Below, piece after piece: positions 10,757 through 20,791 of a stretch of 64,000 bases of DNA. The notes beneath the pieces were generated by a model, which was given only the letters and a program-made list of their open reading frames with translations, had not been told where the DNA came from and searched no databases. This DNA comes from Mixophyes australis (Eukaryota > Chordata > Amphibia > Anura > Limnodynastidae), in NCBI GenBank assembly GCA_036250195.1, contig JAVHZZ010000009.1, positions 97,532,271 to 97,596,270 on the forward strand, in the 5' to 3' direction. Position numbers and translations under genes: made by a program. Position 1 is the first letter of the stretch. Every line of letters starts with the position of its first letter.

Positions 10757-10770
10757 AATAGAGATGGCCG

Positions 10771-11857
10771 ACCATTACGTTGTTCTGGTTGGAAGTTGTT
10801 CCACACCTCTGTTGGCGAGGCGAGGCATACGCCTGGCAGAAATGCTACTGTTTTTGAGATTACCGCAGCTTGAGATGCATCAAATGCACATAAATACTGT
10901 TTTTACTGCGTATTTTCCCTACATTTATTCTGAGTATATATGCATCCTCCTCTAAATGAGCCCCATTATGTCCCTAAAATAAAGATATATTTACTGAAGT
11001 ATGGTACAAGAAAAGCCATATTGATCCCCAAAATATAAAGAATCAAAGTAACATTCACCAATGTAGACTATGAAATGCAAAAAATCTCCTGAATGTGAAA
11101 TGTAGTCTGATATTAAGGTATGAAACACAAGAAGAGGTTAAAACAATTCTAAACCATGAGTAGCTGTTTTGAAGTCCAGTTTTGGACTATGGTCATGTTA
11201 TTTTGTTCATTAATACACAGTGTTTGGTACACATATATGGGATTTATTAAATATTTTATTATGCGCTCACTACTTCCTACACTATTCCTAAATAATCTTG
11301 TTAATTACTTGCAGCCTTTTTACTCTTTTCCTTATAAACCAAGCCTACTCCCGCCCTTTCCACTTAAATAACATAACTGACTGTACGCAATACCTTGTGC
11401 GCCTTGCAACTCAGCTTGTCCTTAATAATCTTACTCTGTCTGTATTCCTCACTGACCATAAAAAGAAAAAGTGCTTATTATCTGTGGAAAAGTAAGATAG
11501 AAATTGAATTATAATAAGCATATTCATGCATATATTCAAATGACTTATAAAGGACATTTTACAAACTTCCAATTAGCTGTCATCAATTCATTCAATTAGC
11601 TGTCACCAATGTTCATTCTGAAAATAGAATTACATTCAATCAATGTTTACATTAGCTGTGAAAGCATTTATTTGATTACTAAGTGCTTCAATCTAGGAGC
11701 ACTTTGCATTGTGTTACATGGAGTACATATTAGAGGTAGAATAAATATTCATTTTATGATTGTATCATGTTATTCATTAATGTGTATAACTAGAATTTTT
11801 ACGTTGAATGCTAGAGGTTTGGCCTAAGAATGCAACAAATCACCGCATTATTTACTA
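10771..11857. other. Unassigned AT-rich sequence
   Basis: No motif-bearing frame, inverted repeat or array was found here. The first 190 bp are more GC-rich and may belong to the preceding retroelement. Confidence 0.5.
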
Positions 11858-11865
11858 GAACAAAC
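11858..11865. repeat. hAT-A left target-site duplication
   Basis: gaacaaac, repeated at 18829-18836 immediately outside the right end. Confidence 0.92.
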
Positions 11866-12181
11866 TAGGGATGTGCACCGGCGACTTTTGAGGTCTCGTG
11901 TTTTGTGTTTTGGATCCGGATTTTCGTTATTTTTGAGGTTCGGATTTGTCTCGCAAAACACTTGACGAAAGGTCTCGGTTCGGATTTAAGGTATTGGATT
12001 CGGATTTTTTTTGAAAAAAACATAAAAAGTTTAAAAATCAAGTTTTTGGGCTTATTTTCACTCCTAGGCTATTATTAACCTCAATAACATTCAATAACAA
12101 GCATTTCCACTAATTTACAGTGTATTGTGAACACCTCACAATATAGTTATTAGTCCAAAACGTTGCAACAAGGTATCTTTC

Positions 12182-12480
12182 TGGACTGCGTAGAGGAGTG
12201 GGTCACCACAATATATATTAAAAACCCTGAACTTTTATGATTCGCACCAATAATTGTACCTGGACTGCGTAGAGGAGTGGGTCACCACAATATCTTAAAA
12301 ACCCTGAACTTTTATGATTCGCACCAATAATTGTACCTGGACTGCGTAGAGGAGTGGGTCACCACAATATATATTAAAAACCCTGAACTTTTATGATTCG
12401 CACCAATAAATGTATCTGGACTGCGTAGAGGAGTGGGCACTGGGCACCACAATAAAATATATAAAAAACCTTCAACAGAT
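12182..12480. repeat. 78-bp tandem repeat in hAT-A, about 4 copies
   Basis: Units begin tggactgcgtagaggagtgg at 12182, 12261, 12338 and 12417 (periods 79, 77, 79). They differ by a TA dinucleotide and a few substitutions. The same tggactgc(g/a)tag start recurs in the larger 540-bp unit, so the two arrays are related. Confidence 0.9.
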
Positions 12481-12487
12481 CTGCATT

Positions 12488-12570
12488 ACACTACACATAC
12501 GGCTGCTCCTCCATCCTCTCCATCATATACATGTTGGAGTTTTAGCGTGTGACAACCTCTTGTTTTTGAT
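12488..12570 (-). pseudogene. Transposase-derived fragment inside hAT-A
   Basis: The plus-strand words gctgctcctccatcctct and gtgacaacctcttgttt match the transposase gene at 15577-15650 (gctgctcctccatcctctgc ... gtcacaacctcttgttt). That part encodes the EVVTRWNSTLYMLQRMEEQ segment. It is a second, decayed piece of transposase coding sequence on the same strand as the intact gene but about 3 kb downstream, so the element has duplicated or captured part of its own or a relative's gene. Confidence 0.7.
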
Positions 12571-12654
12571 AATGTCAGTGCATTTGGAATATTTTTCAAT
12601 TTGCCCCACACCACTGAATGTACTTTATCTATGATACGCAATACGCATCTATCT

Positions 12655-14060
12655 ATCTTGACTGCGTAGTGTGGTGGCCCCGGTACACAATTTGGTACCG
12701 AGGCCACAATATAATTTAAAAACCCTCCACGTGTCGGAATTCCACCAAACAAGTATCTGGACTGCATAGTGGGGTGGCCCCGGTACCCAATTTGATACCG
12801 GGGCCACAATACCTCCTCCAAACATGCTCCAGACAATTCGTCATTGACAGACCCCAGACAGACAGGGTCGTAGTGTTATTGTTTGACTTTGTAAACCCAA
12901 AAAAATGTCCCTGTTGCACATAGTCGTGCAATGAAGACTGACTTTTTCATTTAAAGGCATGATCTTTAAAGTGTAGTGTTTGTAAGTCTAAGTCATATTA
13001 TACTTTTGGTAAAATTGGTTTTTTTTGTTCCTCTTTATGGTAATTAATTAGTAATAGAATTAAAGTAGGAAATAGAATTAAATAGAATTAAAGTAGGAAA
13101 TAGAGTGGTATAGAGTTGTAGTGTGGTATAGATAGAGTGGTCCACACAATATAATAATAAAACCCTCAACTGGTCTGAATTCCACCAAACAAGTATCTTG
13201 ACTGCGTAGTGTGGTGGCCCCGGTACACAATTTGGTACCGAGGCCACAATATAATTTAAAAACCCTCCACGTGTCGGAATTCCACCAAACAAGTATCTGG
13301 ACTGCATAGTGGGGTGGCCCCGGTACCCAATTTGATACCGGGGCCACAATACCTCCTCCAAACATGCTCCAGACAATTCGTCATTGACAGACCCCAGACA
13401 GACAGGGTCGTAGTGTTATTGTTTGACTTTGTAAACCCAAAAAAATGTCCCTGTTGCACATAGTCGTGCAATGAAGACTGACTTTTTCATTTAAAGGCAT
13501 GATCTTTAAAGTGTAGTGTTTGTAAGTCTAAGTCATATTATACTTTTGGTAAAATTGGTTTTTTTTGTTCCTCTTTATGGTAATTAATTAGTAATAGAAT
13601 TAAAGTAGGAAATAGAATTAAATAGAATTAAAGTAGGAAATAGAGTGGTATAGAGTTGTAGTGTGGTATAGATAGAGTGGTCCACACAATATAATAATAA
13701 AACCCTCAACTGGTCTGAATTCCACCAAACAAGTATCTTGACTGCGTAGTGTGGTGGCCCCGGTACACAATTTGGTACCGAGGCCACAATATAATTTAAA
13801 AACCCTCCACGTGTCGGAATTCCACCAAACAAGTATCTGGACTGCATAGTGGGGTGGCCCCGGTACCCAATTTGATACCGGGGCCACAATACCTCCTCCA
13901 AACATGCTCCAGACAATTCGTCATTGACAGACCCCAGACAGACAGGGTCGTAGTGTTATTGTTTGACTTTGTAAACCCAAAAAAATGTCCCTGTTGCACT
14001 TGCACATAGTCGTGCAATGAAGACTGACTTTTTCATTTAAAGGCACGATCTTTAAAGTGT
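12655..14060. repeat. 540-bp tandem repeat in hAT-A, 2.6 copies
   Basis: The block starting ttgactgcgtagtgtggtgg recurs at about 12658, 13198 and 13738, a period of 540 bp. Copies are essentially identical; the third has a 6-bp insertion (cttgca) near 13999. Each unit has two hairpins built on gtggcc.cggta / taccg.ggccac arms. The second (ending taccggggccacaatacctc) matches transposase coding sequence at 16258-16290 (LMEVLCPRYQI region), so the unit is partly of transposase origin. Confidence 0.92.
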
Positions 14061-14543
14061 CAGAAAGAGAGAGAAGACACAGGAGAGGAGAGTTGTAGCT
14101 GGGGACCTGGGGTGGAAGCTCCCAGGCTCCCCCAGCATTGCCTGGAAGTCTGAGCGTGGTGACTGAGCCAGGGCAAGGAATGTGTGCCCTGGATGAGGGG
14201 GAGAACTCCATGCCACTATAGTGAACCCAAGAGAGAGGGGGACACTGCACATGGAAGAGGCCCTGGAGTGAGGGCTGCTACAAGAGGCATGGTAGCTGTA
14301 GTGTCAGATCCTGAGGCTGAGAGTACACAGAGTGACGTGTCAGAGCACAGGAGACATTATCCCCGCAGAGGAGGGATGAGCTGCAGTTGAGAGGTCTGCT
14401 GTTGAAATAGGACATGCACACTTTAACACACAAATCATTTCAGCGACAGGGCCTACCAAACAACTTTGACTGAAATGATTGGTTTGTTTGGGCCCCCACA
14501 CCAAAAAAGCTATTCATCTCTCCCTGTACAGACTAAACAGGCT
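14061..14543. other. GC-richer spacer in hAT-A
   Basis: This lies between the 540-bp array and the transposase stop. It contains no recognisable domain. The join at 14060 breaks the 540-bp unit (aaagtgt then cagaaagag), so it may be an insertion, but no duplication was found. Confidence 0.4.
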
Positions 14544-17541
14544 CTACTGAGGCAAGATGTCGTCCTCATCCTCAACCTCTGATTCCTCTCCCCCTACAGT
14601 GTGTACTTCCTCCTCATCACACATTATCAATTCGTCCCCGCTGGACTCCACAACCACAGGTCCCTCTGTAGTATCTGGAGGGCAGTGCTGTACTTCATTG
14701 AGGAATTGATTATTCATTTTTATAAACATCATTTTTTCAACGTTGTGAGGAAGCAACCTCCTTCGCCGCTCACTGACCAGGTTCCCCGCTGCACTAAAAA
14801 CTCTTTCCGAGTACACACTGGAGGGGGGACAACTCAGGTAAAATAGAGCCAGTTTGTACAGGGGTTTCCAAACTGCCTTTTTTTCCTGCCAGTAACAATA
14901 TGGACTGTCTGACATGTCTACTTGGATGGTGTCAGCAAAGTAATCATCCACAATTTTTTCTATTGTCACAGCATCCAATGCAGCGAGAGTAGACATGTCT
15001 GCAATGGTTGGCAGGTCCTTCAGTCCGGACCAGATGTTATCAGCATCCCCGCCAGTGCATCTTTTGGGAAAACTGAGCTTTTTCCTCGCAGCCATAGATG
15101 TGGAAGAAAATGAGGGTGGAGCTGTTGGCATGTCACGGTCCTCTTCAGAGGACAATCTCCTGACCAGCAGGTCTTTGCACCGCTGTAGACTTGTGTCCGC
15201 CGGAAACAGAGACACAACATACGCTTTAAACCGAGGATCGAGCACGGTGGCCAGAATGTATTCCTCTGACTTTAAAAGAGTGACCACCCTCGGATCCTGG
15301 CAAAGCGTACGAAGGGCTACATCCACAAGAGCTACATGCTTGCTGTAATCGCAATGGCTTACCAGCTCCTCCCTCACTTTCTCCAGCTGCTTCTGCAACA
15401 GCCTGATCAGGGGAATGACCTGACTCAAGCTGGCAGTGTCGGAACTGACTTCTCGTGTGGCAAGTTCAAATGGCTGCAGAACCTTGCACAACACGGAAAT
15501 CAGTCTCCACTGCGGTTGACTCAGGCGCATCCCCACTCCTTTGCCTATGTCGTAGGTGGCTGTGTAGGCCTGAATGGCCTTTTGCTGCTCCTCCATCCTC
15601 TGCAGCATATAGAGGGTGGAGTTCCAGCGCGTCACAACCTCTTGTTTGAGGTGATGGCAGGGCAGGTTCAAGCTTTTTTGATGTGCCTCTAGTCTGCGGT
15701 AGGCACTGGCTGAATGCCGAAAGTGTCCAGCAATTTTGCGGGCCACCGCAAGCATCTCCTGCACACCCCTGTCACTCTTGAGGTAATGCTGCACCACCAA
15801 ATTAATGGTGTGGGCAAAACATGGGACGTGCTGGAAATTGCCCATATTTAATGCCCGCACAATGTTACTGGCATTGTCTGACACCACAAATCCCCATGAG
15901 AGTCTAAGTGGGGTAAGCCACTGGGAGATAATTTCCCTCATTTTCTCTAATATGTTGTCAGCGTTGTGCCTCTTATTAAAGCCTGTAATGCACAATGTTG
16001 CCTGCCTTTGCATGAGCAGCCATTTTGTAGATGCTGCTACTGATGCAGCTGTTGCTGTTGCTGCGGAAGGGGATGCATCAACCCAGTGGGCTGTCACAGT
16101 CATATAGTCCTTCGTTTGCCCAGAACCACTTGTCCACATGTCCGTGGTTAAGTGGACAGTGGGTACAACCGCATTTTTAAGAGCACTGAGGACACTTGAT
16201 CGTACTTCTCTGTACATTTTTGGTATCGCCTGCCTAGTGAAGTGGAATCTCGAGGGGATTTGGTACCGGGGACACAATACCTCCATCAACCCTCTAAATC
16301 CCACTCCACTGATGGCGGACACCGGGCGCACGTCTAACACCAACATTGCAGTTACAGCCGCAGTTATACGCTTTGCAATAGGGTGACTACTATCGTATTT
16401 GGTGGTCATGGCAAACGACTGTTGGACGGTCAATTGTTTGGTGAAAGACTTAGCGGTCTTACGACTTCCCCTCTGGGAAGATGACCGACTAACAGCAGCA
16501 ACAGCAGCAGTGGCAGTAGTAGGCGTACCGCTGCAGGATTCCTCGGATGAATCCCGTATTGAGGAGGACTCAGTCTGGCTGCTGACTTGGGCTGCAGGAC
16601 TGAATCTGATGGAGATTGTGGAGGAAGTTGACGAGGAGGGTGTTGCTGGTGTGTATCCAACTGGACCACGGGATTTAGGTGTCCCTGTACCGATGAGGGT
16701 CCTAGCCCCAGTTCCTGAACTAACCACTGAACTATGAAGGTTATTCAGGTGACGTATAAGGGAGGATGTTCCTAGGTGGGCAAGATCCTTACCCCTGCTT
16801 ATTTGAGCTTTACATAAGCTACATATTGCCATACATTGGTTGTCTGGATTTGGATAAAAATAACTCCAGACCGAAGAGGTGCATTTTTTGGTCTTCTGAC
16901 CAGGCATGACGATGGGCTTTTTCATCCCATGGACATCAGCTGTTTCCCCCCCTGGTGCCTCATTTACAATAACCACATCACCATCCTCATCATCAAGTTC
17001 CTCCACAGCGCCAGCTACATCATCAATAGCCTCCTCCCGAGCCACCTCTTCCCGTACAGTGATGGGAAGGTCAGGCTTGACAACCACCAACACGCTTGGA
17101 CTCGCCTTGGGGATTTGTGATAATTTCTCTTTAGAAGGCAGAGTTGTTTGCTGTTTTGTTGCTGACAGCATAACTCTCTTCAATTTTTTGTAGGGGGGGG
17201 GGAGGAGGAGGAGGGCTAAGATCCGTGGGTGAAGCTGAACCACTAGTCATGAACACGGGCCAGGGCCTAAGCCGTTCCTTGCCACTCCGTGTCGTAAATG
17301 GCATATTGGCAACTTTACGTTTCTCCTCAGATGATTTTAAGTTTCTCTTTTTTCTACTTTTTCTTAACTTGGGCTTTTTGGATTTTACATGCCCGGTACT
17401 ACGAGATTGGGCATCGGGCTTGGAAGACGACGTTGATGGCATTTCATCGTCTATGTCATGACTAGTGGCAGCAGCTTCAGCATTAGGAGGAAGTGGGTCT
17501 TGATCTTTCCCTACTTTATCCTCCAAATTTTTGGTCTCCAT
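14544..17541 (-). pseudogene. hAT-A transposase, frameshifted near its N-terminus
   Basis: The protein would bind the element ends and carry out cut-and-paste transposition. The main open frame (17243-14544, 899 codons) has a BED-type zinc finger at residues about 120-180 (CSLC ... HLNNLH), the first catalytic Asp in LTTDMWTSGSG (about 368), the second in VVSDNASNIVRAL (about 456), CFAHTINLVVQ, RWNSTLYML and the catalytic Glu in SVYSERVFSAAGN (about 813), followed by the dimerisation segment. A second frame upstream (17541-about 17190, starting METKNLEDK) aligns with the first 100 residues of the subfamily-B transposase (shared TRSGKER). The frames change at a G-run near 17190-17200, so a one-base indel there probably disables the gene. 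A homopolymer sequencing error is the alternative. Confidence 0.85.
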
Positions 17542-17562
17542 TATATGTAGCACAAGATACTG

Positions 17563-18480
17563 CAGAATGTGTGAACTTCGTAATATTGCAGTACCAATGG
17601 ACTTATACTGCTGGATTGGTTTTGCAAATTTGGTTATAATTATTATATATTTTTTTTTTTTTTTTTTTTTTTACTTTTTTCTTATTTTTAAAAAACTTGG
17701 GAATAGTGGGGAAATAACTATGCCCTTAGAAGCACAGAGCACAGGACACAGCACCACTGGACTGAACAGGACACGGCACAGGACCCAGCAGCACTACGGA
17801 ACTCAGCAGGACAGAGCACAGGACACAGCACCACTGGACTGATACTGCAGAATGTGTGAACTTGGTAATATTGCAGTACCAATGGACTTATAATGCTGGA
17901 TTGGTTTTGCAAATTTGGTTATAATTATTATATATTTTTTTTTTTTAAATTTTTTATTATTTTTTACTTTTTTATTTTTTAAAAACTTGGGAATAATGGG
18001 GAAAAAACTATGCCCTTAGAAGCACAGAGCACAGGACACAGCACCACTGGACTGAACAGGACACGGCACAGGATCCAGCAGCACTACGGAACTCAGCAGG
18101 ACAGAGCACAGGACACAGCACCACTGGACTGATACTGCAGAATGTGTAAACTTTGTAATATTGCAGTACCACTGGACTTTTACTGCTGAATGTGTGAACT
18201 TGGTAATATTGCAGTACCAATGGGCTTATACTGCAGGATTGGTTGTGAAAATTTTGTGGTAATTAAAAAATATTAAAGTAGTTTTTGGTATTTTTTAAAA
18301 TAACTTTTTTTTATTTTTTTAAACACAGGGGAATATTGGGGAAATAACTATGCCCTTAGAAGCACAGAGCACAGGACACAGCACCACTGGACTGAACAGG
18401 ACACAGCACAGGACCCAGCAGCACCACTGACCTCAGAAGGACAGAGCACAGCACACAGCACCACTGGACTGATACTGCAG
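17563..18480. repeat. Tandem repeat of about 285 bp upstream of hAT-A transposase
   Basis: About three units are delimited by tgcagaatgtgtgaactt... and ...agcaccactggactgatac, with starts near 17563 and 17845 and shortened forms from 18137 and 18190. Each holds a T-rich block, gggaaataactatgccc and a cagcaggacagagcacagg segment. The first unit overlaps the transposase promoter side. Confidence 0.85.
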
Positions 18481-18598
18481 AACACAGCACAGCACAGCAC
18501 AGCACAGCACTAAACAGCACAGCACAGCACAGCACTAAACAGCACAGAACTAAACAGCACAGAACTAAACAGCACAGAACTAAACAGCACAGAGGACC
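18478..18598. repeat. Short CAGCA-rich tandem repeat
   Basis: Runs of cagca units, then actaaacagcacaga units, extend the upstream array towards the right TIR. Confidence 0.85.
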
Positions 18599-18828
18599 AC
18601 CTAACACACCCTCCCTCTACCCTGATCAATGCCCGAGTGAAGATGGCGGCGACTAGCGGGGAATTTATAGGATCCGAGTATCGCGAGATCCGACAACGGG
18701 ATTATGAGTCAGAGCCTCAGTTTCACTTTTGAATTTGGCGCCAATACCCGGATCTGTCTCGGATCCGACTCGGATCCGCAACGTTCGGGTGGGCTCGGAT
18801 TTCAAAAATCCGAGTGCGCTCATCCCTA

Positions 18829-18836
18829 GAACAAAC
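18829..18836. repeat. hAT-A right target-site duplication
   Basis: gaacaaac, identical to 11858-11865. Confidence 0.92.
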
Positions 18837-19726
18837 CTGACATATAAATAGGCTGTGGATAGGCCACCATATAATATAATTTTATAGAAACTAAAACCAC
18901 ATTAGAGGAAAGTAAACCTATATAAAAAAATGTATTACAAATACACATATAGCTATTTGCTTGTATCCTGATTTTGTCAACTTAAAACAGTGCACTTAAT
19001 GACTGCTGTTGAATATGAATCTTGTTTGAAACATTCACTGATATGGTCCCTTTTAAAAATAACAGTTATATTAATCTAATGAAAGAATTTCATAATTGAA
19101 ATCTAATATCAGGAAATAATTACAAGTCCATCTGGTATAATCCACATGAACATGACACCTGAAAAGGCTTTTTATAAGCAATTTTGTGATTAGTGCAGTC
19201 TCAACACTGGGCTTAGGACTGTACTCAGTATATAGAATTAAATCCTAGGCATCCTCTGAAGCACATACAATATATATGACAAAAAGATAATGAGTGCACG
19301 TTATTTATATGACAAATTTAAGTTTCCCTTCTAAATTGTTAATAAAATATAATAAACCACTTTAAATAAGTACAACACATTTTAAATCAGTGTGCTTGTA
19401 TACCAACTTGCTCATTGTTTGATAATTGAATAGGGGGAACAGCTAGCCATGTCATTACCAAGAAGACATTTGTTATCTCCACAAAGGGATCCAGGTTCTG
19501 TTTGTAGTGTTGAACCATATATGTCCTTCTCATTCAATAACTGGGACCTATTTGGACTCAGCAATTTTTTTTGGTGGTGGTTGCATTAATTGTAGCAAAA
19601 GTGCTACCTTAGTTATTTGGGCAGAAAGCTCATGATTTTCCCATTTTCAAATGGTGATGGGGAGGACAGAACTTTTTGGTTGTCATGAAGAAGATGTTCT
19701 CCTTTTAGAAACGGAGCAAACATTTT
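18837..19726. other. Unassigned sequence
   Basis: No supported feature. Sequence from about 19430 is less AT-rich and continues after the MITE at 19967, so the MITE interrupts one older sequence of unknown nature. Confidence 0.4.
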
Positions 19727-19966
19727 GGGCCTGATTCATTAAGGGACTTAGGCAAGAAGTTTCTTACTTAAGTCTCCTGGACAAAACCATGTTAAAATGC
19801 AAAGGGTGAAAATTAGTTTTCTATCTGTGCTACATGAAAAAACAGCCAGTATTTAACTTATGTACAAAATAGAAAACCAATTTTCACCCCTTGCATTGTA
19901 GCATGGTTTTGTCCAGGAGACTTAAGTTAGAAATTTCTTGCCTAAGTTCCTTAATGAATCAGGCCC
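19727..19966. repeat. Palindromic MITE (gggcctgattcattaagg ends)
   Basis: The 240-bp element has 18-bp terminal inverted repeats, gggcctgattcattaagg and ccttaatgaatcaggccc, and its arms are complementary over most of their length (agtctcctggacaaaaccatg against catggttttgtccaggagact). It has no coding capacity. ttt borders both ends, but the duplication length is unclear, so the superfamily is open. Related pieces lie at 165-450 and 52222-52360. Confidence 0.8.
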
Positions 19967-20731
19967 TTTATTCCCTTACTCAATAAGAATGAGACAGATT
20001 ATCTAGGACTCTTTCAGAAAAGCTGCAGTTTACAAATACAAAAACAGGACCCCCTATAATAATAATGTCCTCCATGACAATCTGTGAAAATCATTACTTG
20101 TACCTGTTCATTTCAGAGGCACAATATGCACAATTCAGCATAGTTCAGATATATTACCTGAAGGAATGGCTCAAAAGTGGAGGAAAAAAATGCTAAAATT
20201 GGCACTCAGATCTCTTATCAGAAGTGCATTCAAGCATGGCACAGGCACCTGGAACACAGCATCCAGATGCAACAAATGAACTACTGAACAAAAAATGTGA
20301 CTTCTGACTTACACATAATTACGTACATCACCATGTAATGCCCTTATGAAATGCATCTGATGTTTTAAAGGAAAAACTGCAAGGCTGCCGATACCTAAAA
20401 CAAGTCAGAGCTGATTGTCATCTATTGGAGTTCATCCTTAGTGATATGTGGGGCAAAGACAACAATAACCCCATTTGGAAAGTCGTAATTTATAACTTTC
20501 ATGGATTACTGCTACAGATATCTAAAAACATATTTACTCTAGCACAAAGTAGGTCTCAGAAAAAGCACAACGACTACATAGCAGCATCACTATCCAAATT
20601 CTAGTGCACGTCTTCAATACTATGGACTGGTAACGAAGGGGACAACATGACCAGAAAAGCTCAAACATATTTTAAGGTTATTGAACATCATACAGCTGCA
20701 CCTTACACGCCAAGCCAAATGGAGTTGTACT
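19967..20731. other. Unassigned sequence
   Basis: Relatively complex sequence without a long open frame. It could be an old retrocopy or retroelement fossil, but I recognise no motif. Confidence 0.35.
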
Positions 20732-20732
20732 G

Positions 20733-20790
<58 letters not shown>

Positions 20791-20791
20791 G
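20732..20791. repeat. (AAAG)n microsatellite
   Basis: About fifteen uninterrupted gaaa units. Short open frames over it are repeat artefacts. Confidence 0.97.

Larger units (their letters stand above)
6100..10770 (+). mobile_element. Decayed DIRS/Ngaro-type tyrosine-recombinase retroelement, interrupted twice
   Basis: Four plus-strand coding pieces appear in the order expected for a DIRS/Ngaro-type retroelement: a capsid-like segment (6470-6791), the RNase H start of the polymerase (6880-7017), the C-terminal part of a tyrosine recombinase (9385-9510) and an SGNH-hydrolase-like segment (9740-9976, resuming at 10714-10756). Most of the reverse transcriptase is missing. A gypsy remnant lies between RNase H and recombinase, and a fold-back insertion splits the SGNH segment. 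The class is inferred from domain order and motifs; element ends were not found. Confidence 0.65.
11866..18828 (-). mobile_element. hAT DNA transposon, subfamily A (complete, 6963 bp)
   Basis: The element begins tagggatgtgcaccgg and ends gcgctcatcccta, giving TIRs of tagggatg plus partial matches. It is flanked by a perfect 8-bp duplication gaacaaac (11858-11865 and 18829-18836), the hAT hallmark. Both subterminal regions are dense in cggatccga/ttcggattt-type words, the likely transposase-binding sites. A minus-strand transposase (14544-17541) occupies the centre. Tandem arrays lie downstream (12182-14060) and upstream (17563-18480) of it. Confidence 0.9.

Noticed and set aside
12486..14017. 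Repeated 71-116-codon minus-strand frames in hAT-A
   Set aside because: They repeat with the 540-bp unit and have different ends. They are relics of transposase fragments, not genes.
20240..20690. Possible host exon or retrocopy
   Set aside because: The sequence is complex, but no open frame, splice pattern or motif could be supported.
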